Assembly: GCA_937891015.1 (NCBI GenBank)
Contig: CALAPY010000053.1
Span: 1 to 5,839, forward strand
DNA from: UBA2108 sp002713215
GTDB lineage: Bacteria > Bacteroidota > Bacteroidia > Flavobacteriales_G > Salibacteraceae
Direction of reading: 5' to 3'
Length of the DNA stretch: 5,839 nucleotides
The first letter of the stretch is position 1. Each line of letters opens with the position of its first letter. The position numbers were made by a program, and so were the translations under genes. Below the pieces are notes generated by a model that ran no database searches, was not told the origin of the DNA, and worked only from the letters and a program-made list of their open reading frames with translations. This document shows positions 5,177-5,839 of the stretch, piece after piece.

Positions 5177-5839
5177 TTGAGACGCCTTTTAGTCATATTG
5201 ATTTCTGTCCTGGCTGGCCATTCACAAGCGCAGGATGCTTTGTTTAATCACTTCTCAGATGATAATGGACTCCCAAGTAATCAGGTGTATGCAGCTGTTG
5301 AAGATAACATGGGTAGAATTTGGTTTGCGGCTAGTTCAGGCCTTATTGTATTAGAGGGGTTTGACTTTAGAGGAATACCATTAAAAAGAAAAACAGACTT
5401 TTTAGTTGGATTTCAAAAGGCACCCAATAATGATGTTTGGTCTTATTCATCAGATGGTAGATTATACAATTTGAGGGATGGTGGGTTTAATGAAATCGCC
5501 CTAAATGAACAAATGACCGAACGGGTTGGAACCAACATGACCAATTGTATTGTCGTTGACGATCAAAATAACGTGTGGTTATCCACAATAATTGGAGGTG
5601 GGTTGTATAAACTTGATGCTTCTTCGTTAACCATTGAAGATCACTCTTCATCCATTTCCGATTGCTCATTCTGGATCAAAGAATTGGTTCCGGGAAAGTA
5701 TATTCTTGGATCAAAAAATGAGGCAAAGGAGTCTGAATCCATTTTAATAGCTGAGGTCAATGACAAGAAACTCGAAATACCGCTTTCAGGAAAAAGTGGA
5801 TACAGCAAAAGTTGTTTTGAAATGTTGGACAACAATTCC
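5177..5839 (+). CDS. Secreted or membrane-anchored Reg_prop beta-propeller protein (N-terminal part)
   Basis: The first 221 codons of a larger gene cut by the window end. It begins at TTG 5177, because an in-frame TAA lies immediately upstream and no ATG occurs before the domain. The first 18 residues form a signal peptide: Arg2-Arg3, a hydrophobic core LLVILISVLAG, and a plausible cleavage after SQA. The mature start, NHFSDDNGLPSNQVYAAVED and MGRIWFAASSGL (24-56), is a classic two-component-regulator propeller (Reg_prop, PF07494) blade. A second blade-like stretch is CIVVDDQNNVWLSTIIGGGLYKLD (124-147, quoted in two parts: CIVVDDQNNVWL and STIIGGGLYKLD). In Bacteroidota such propellers usually precede a transmembrane helix and a histidine kinase or a LytTR/LuxR-type output domain. 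The output domain is outside the window. It is functionally separate from the suf operon. Confidence 0.82.
   Translation, partial: MRRLLVILISVLAGHSQAQDALFNHFSDDNGLPSNQVYAAVEDNMGRIWFAASSGLIVLEGFDFRGIPLKRKTDFLVGFQKAPNNDVWSYSSDGRLYNLRDGGFNEIALNEQMTERVGTNMTNCIVVDDQNNVWLSTIIGGGLYKLDASSLTIEDHSSSISDCSFWIKELVPGKYILGSKNEAKESESILIAEVNDKKLEIPLSGKSGYSKSCFEMLDNNS

Noticed and set aside
5487..5835. Two reverse-strand open frames in the last 350 bases
   Set aside because: The + strand there is continuously open from 5177 and encodes a Reg_prop protein with a signal peptide; the reverse frames show no family features.

Overview
The window looks like a chromosomal piece of a Bacteroidota genome. This rests on gene content and order, not on a database search. 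The evidence is an SUF iron-sulfur assembly operon running sufC-sufD-sufS-sufE-(MIP18/DUF59 gene)-(DUF2480 gene), AT-rich DNA, few recognisable Shine-Dalgarno sites, and a downstream Reg_prop beta-propeller sensor-like gene. All supported genes are on the + strand.

Layout: 2-373 is the 3' part of sufC (the ATPase signature, Walker B and H-loop are present; Walker A lies outside). sufD (373-1602) overlaps it by one base. A four-helix-bundle (23S rRNA intervening-sequence-type) gene at 1672-2034 follows. Then come sufS (2080-3321), a GxxExxY / PDDEXK_3 gene (3360-3737), sufE (3780-4199), a SufT-like MIP18 gene (4204-4515) and a DUF2480 gene (4525-5043). An untranslated gap of 133 bases leads to a secreted Reg_prop gene that begins at a TTG codon at 5177 and runs off the window end.

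The SUF genes work together. SufS and SufE mobilise sulfur from cysteine and pass it to the SufBCD scaffold, where SufC is the ATPase and SufD the partner of SufB. The MIP18 protein probably helps maturation or transfer. The DUF2480 protein has no established role but travels with the system.

The most unusual feature is that two unrelated small genes interrupt this operon at two successive junctions. Each is enclosed by its own pair of short inverted repeats built from tandem units. The four-helix-bundle gene has CAAGGAA heptamers (8 copies upstream, 2 in inverse orientation downstream). The GxxExxY gene has roughly 10-base CGCAAAG-type units on both sides, inverted. Removing the two repeat-to-repeat units (about 1602-2075 and 3327-3764) would leave junctions of about 4 and 20 bases, like the other tight junctions of the operon. 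I read them as late-arriving, repeat-flanked gene cassettes that may fold as large stem-loops in the suf mRNA. The insertion and folding are inference; the repeats are directly visible.
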